Source of the DNA: Aurantiochytrium sp. KH105
Taxonomy: Eukaryota > Sar > Bigyra > Thraustochytrida > Thraustochytriidae
DNA: 64,000 nucleotides
Direction of reading: 5' to 3'
Assembly: GCA_003116975.1 (NCBI GenBank)
Contig: BGKB01000134.1
Coordinates: 62,001-126,000, forward strand
Within the stretch, counting starts at the first letter, position 1, and the number at the start of each line of letters is the position of its first letter. Shown here one piece after another: positions 63,744 to 64,000 of this stretch. Below the pieces are notes generated by a model, which worked only from the letters and a program-made list of their open reading frames with translations, was not told the DNA's origin and made no database searches. The position numbers were made by a program, and so were the translations under genes.

Positions 63744-64000
63744 TCACTGTTGTTGGTCTTGGTCCACTCCGACGGCTGCCTCGCTTGCTGCCTTCCTTGC
63801 CTCGCGCAGCAGGCGCCGACGATGGTTACCGGAGCGAAAGGCAGGCGGCGAAAAGTTGGCGGGGCGCTGGATGTCTGCAAACTGCATGATCTGCGACCAG
63901 GTCAGCTCGGGCAAGAGCCCCAGAGACTCGTACTCGACGCGCAAGACGCGATTGCCGACCTCTGGGGACTCTACCGCCTTGGAGATGAGGTCGAGCGCGG
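63744..64000 (-). CDS. Sulfotransferase-like protein, copy 3 (C-terminal part; runs off right edge)
   Basis: 85 codons in frame to the edge. Seen: ALDLISKAVESPEVGNRVL followed by RVEYESLGLLPELTWSQIM and a tail with FSPPAFRSGNHRRRLLREA. This matches the C-termini of copies 1 (VHVEYESL, ERILTSLELSPEEFTPPRFKSGNH in part) and 2 (LRVDYEALGIEPETTWRQV). Inference: the third member of a tandem family on the minus strand, truncated only by the window. It ends in a Gln-rich tail (DQDQQQ) from a short repeat. Confidence 0.75.
   Translation of the reverse strand, partial: ALDLISKAVESPEVGNRVLRVEYESLGLLPELTWSQIMQFADIQRPANFSPPAFRSGNHRRRLLREARKAASEAAVGVDQDQQQ

Overview
This 64 kb window looks like nuclear DNA of a GC-rich, gene-dense, nearly intron-free protist. 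Orthologues found only in eukaryotes (STRAP, PUS10, Tubby, ELM2-SANT and PHD chromatin proteins, a CLC channel) exclude a prokaryote. Long single-exon ORFs, alanine/serine/acidic low-complexity tracts, several probable flagellar proteins and an AA15-like secreted domain would fit a stramenopile such as a thraustochytrid (Labyrinthulomycetes). That placement is an inference from gene style, not a database result. No rRNA, tRNA, CRISPR, transposon or viral gene was recognised by eye.

Layout. 0-8 kb: a left-edge partial secretory gene (-), an AA15 LPMO-like membrane protein (-), a C2/coiled-coil protein (+), and a small protein with eight copies of an undescribed F-x-V-x-P-x-x-F-P motif (-). 8-13 kb: a 1,577-residue chromatin protein (-) combining FHA, ELM2-SANT, two RAMA domains, PHD and a Tudor-like tail; this is the most striking gene here. 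14-19 kb: a two-exon YbaK-EMAPII fusion (-) divergent from a CLC chloride channel (+). 19-31 kb: a coiled-coil protein (-), a Tubby-like protein (+), a FERRY3/C12orf4-like protein (+) and a DUF4795/QRICH2-like coiled-coil protein (-). 31-42 kb: a WD40 protein (-), a Frizzled-CRD single-pass protein (-), an SDR (+), STRAP (-) and PUS10 (+). 42-52 kb: a SANT-PHD protein (-), a CFAP96-like protein (-), a secreted Cys-rich protein (-), a membrane papain-type protease (-) and an Asteroid-like nuclease-fold protein (+). 52-64 kb: a ~1,960-residue secretory TPR protein (-), then a tandem family of three sulfotransferase-like type II membrane proteins (-), the last cut by the window edge.

Functional themes. 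(i) Chromatin: the ELM2-SANT/RAMA protein and the SANT-PHD protein. (ii) Flagellum/cilium: Tubby-like, DUF4795-like, CFAP96-like and perhaps the C2/coiled-coil protein, consistent with a flagellated zoospore. (iii) Cell surface and secretory pathway: AA15-like, FZ-CRD, Cys-rich, protease, TPR and sulfotransferase-like proteins. (iv) RNA/translation: PUS10, YbaK-EMAPII, STRAP and FERRY3-like. The genes are independently transcribed; neighbours are often divergent with 0.6-1.5 kb of simple-repeat-rich DNA between start codons. Start codons upstream of low-complexity leaders are uncertain in several genes and are noted.
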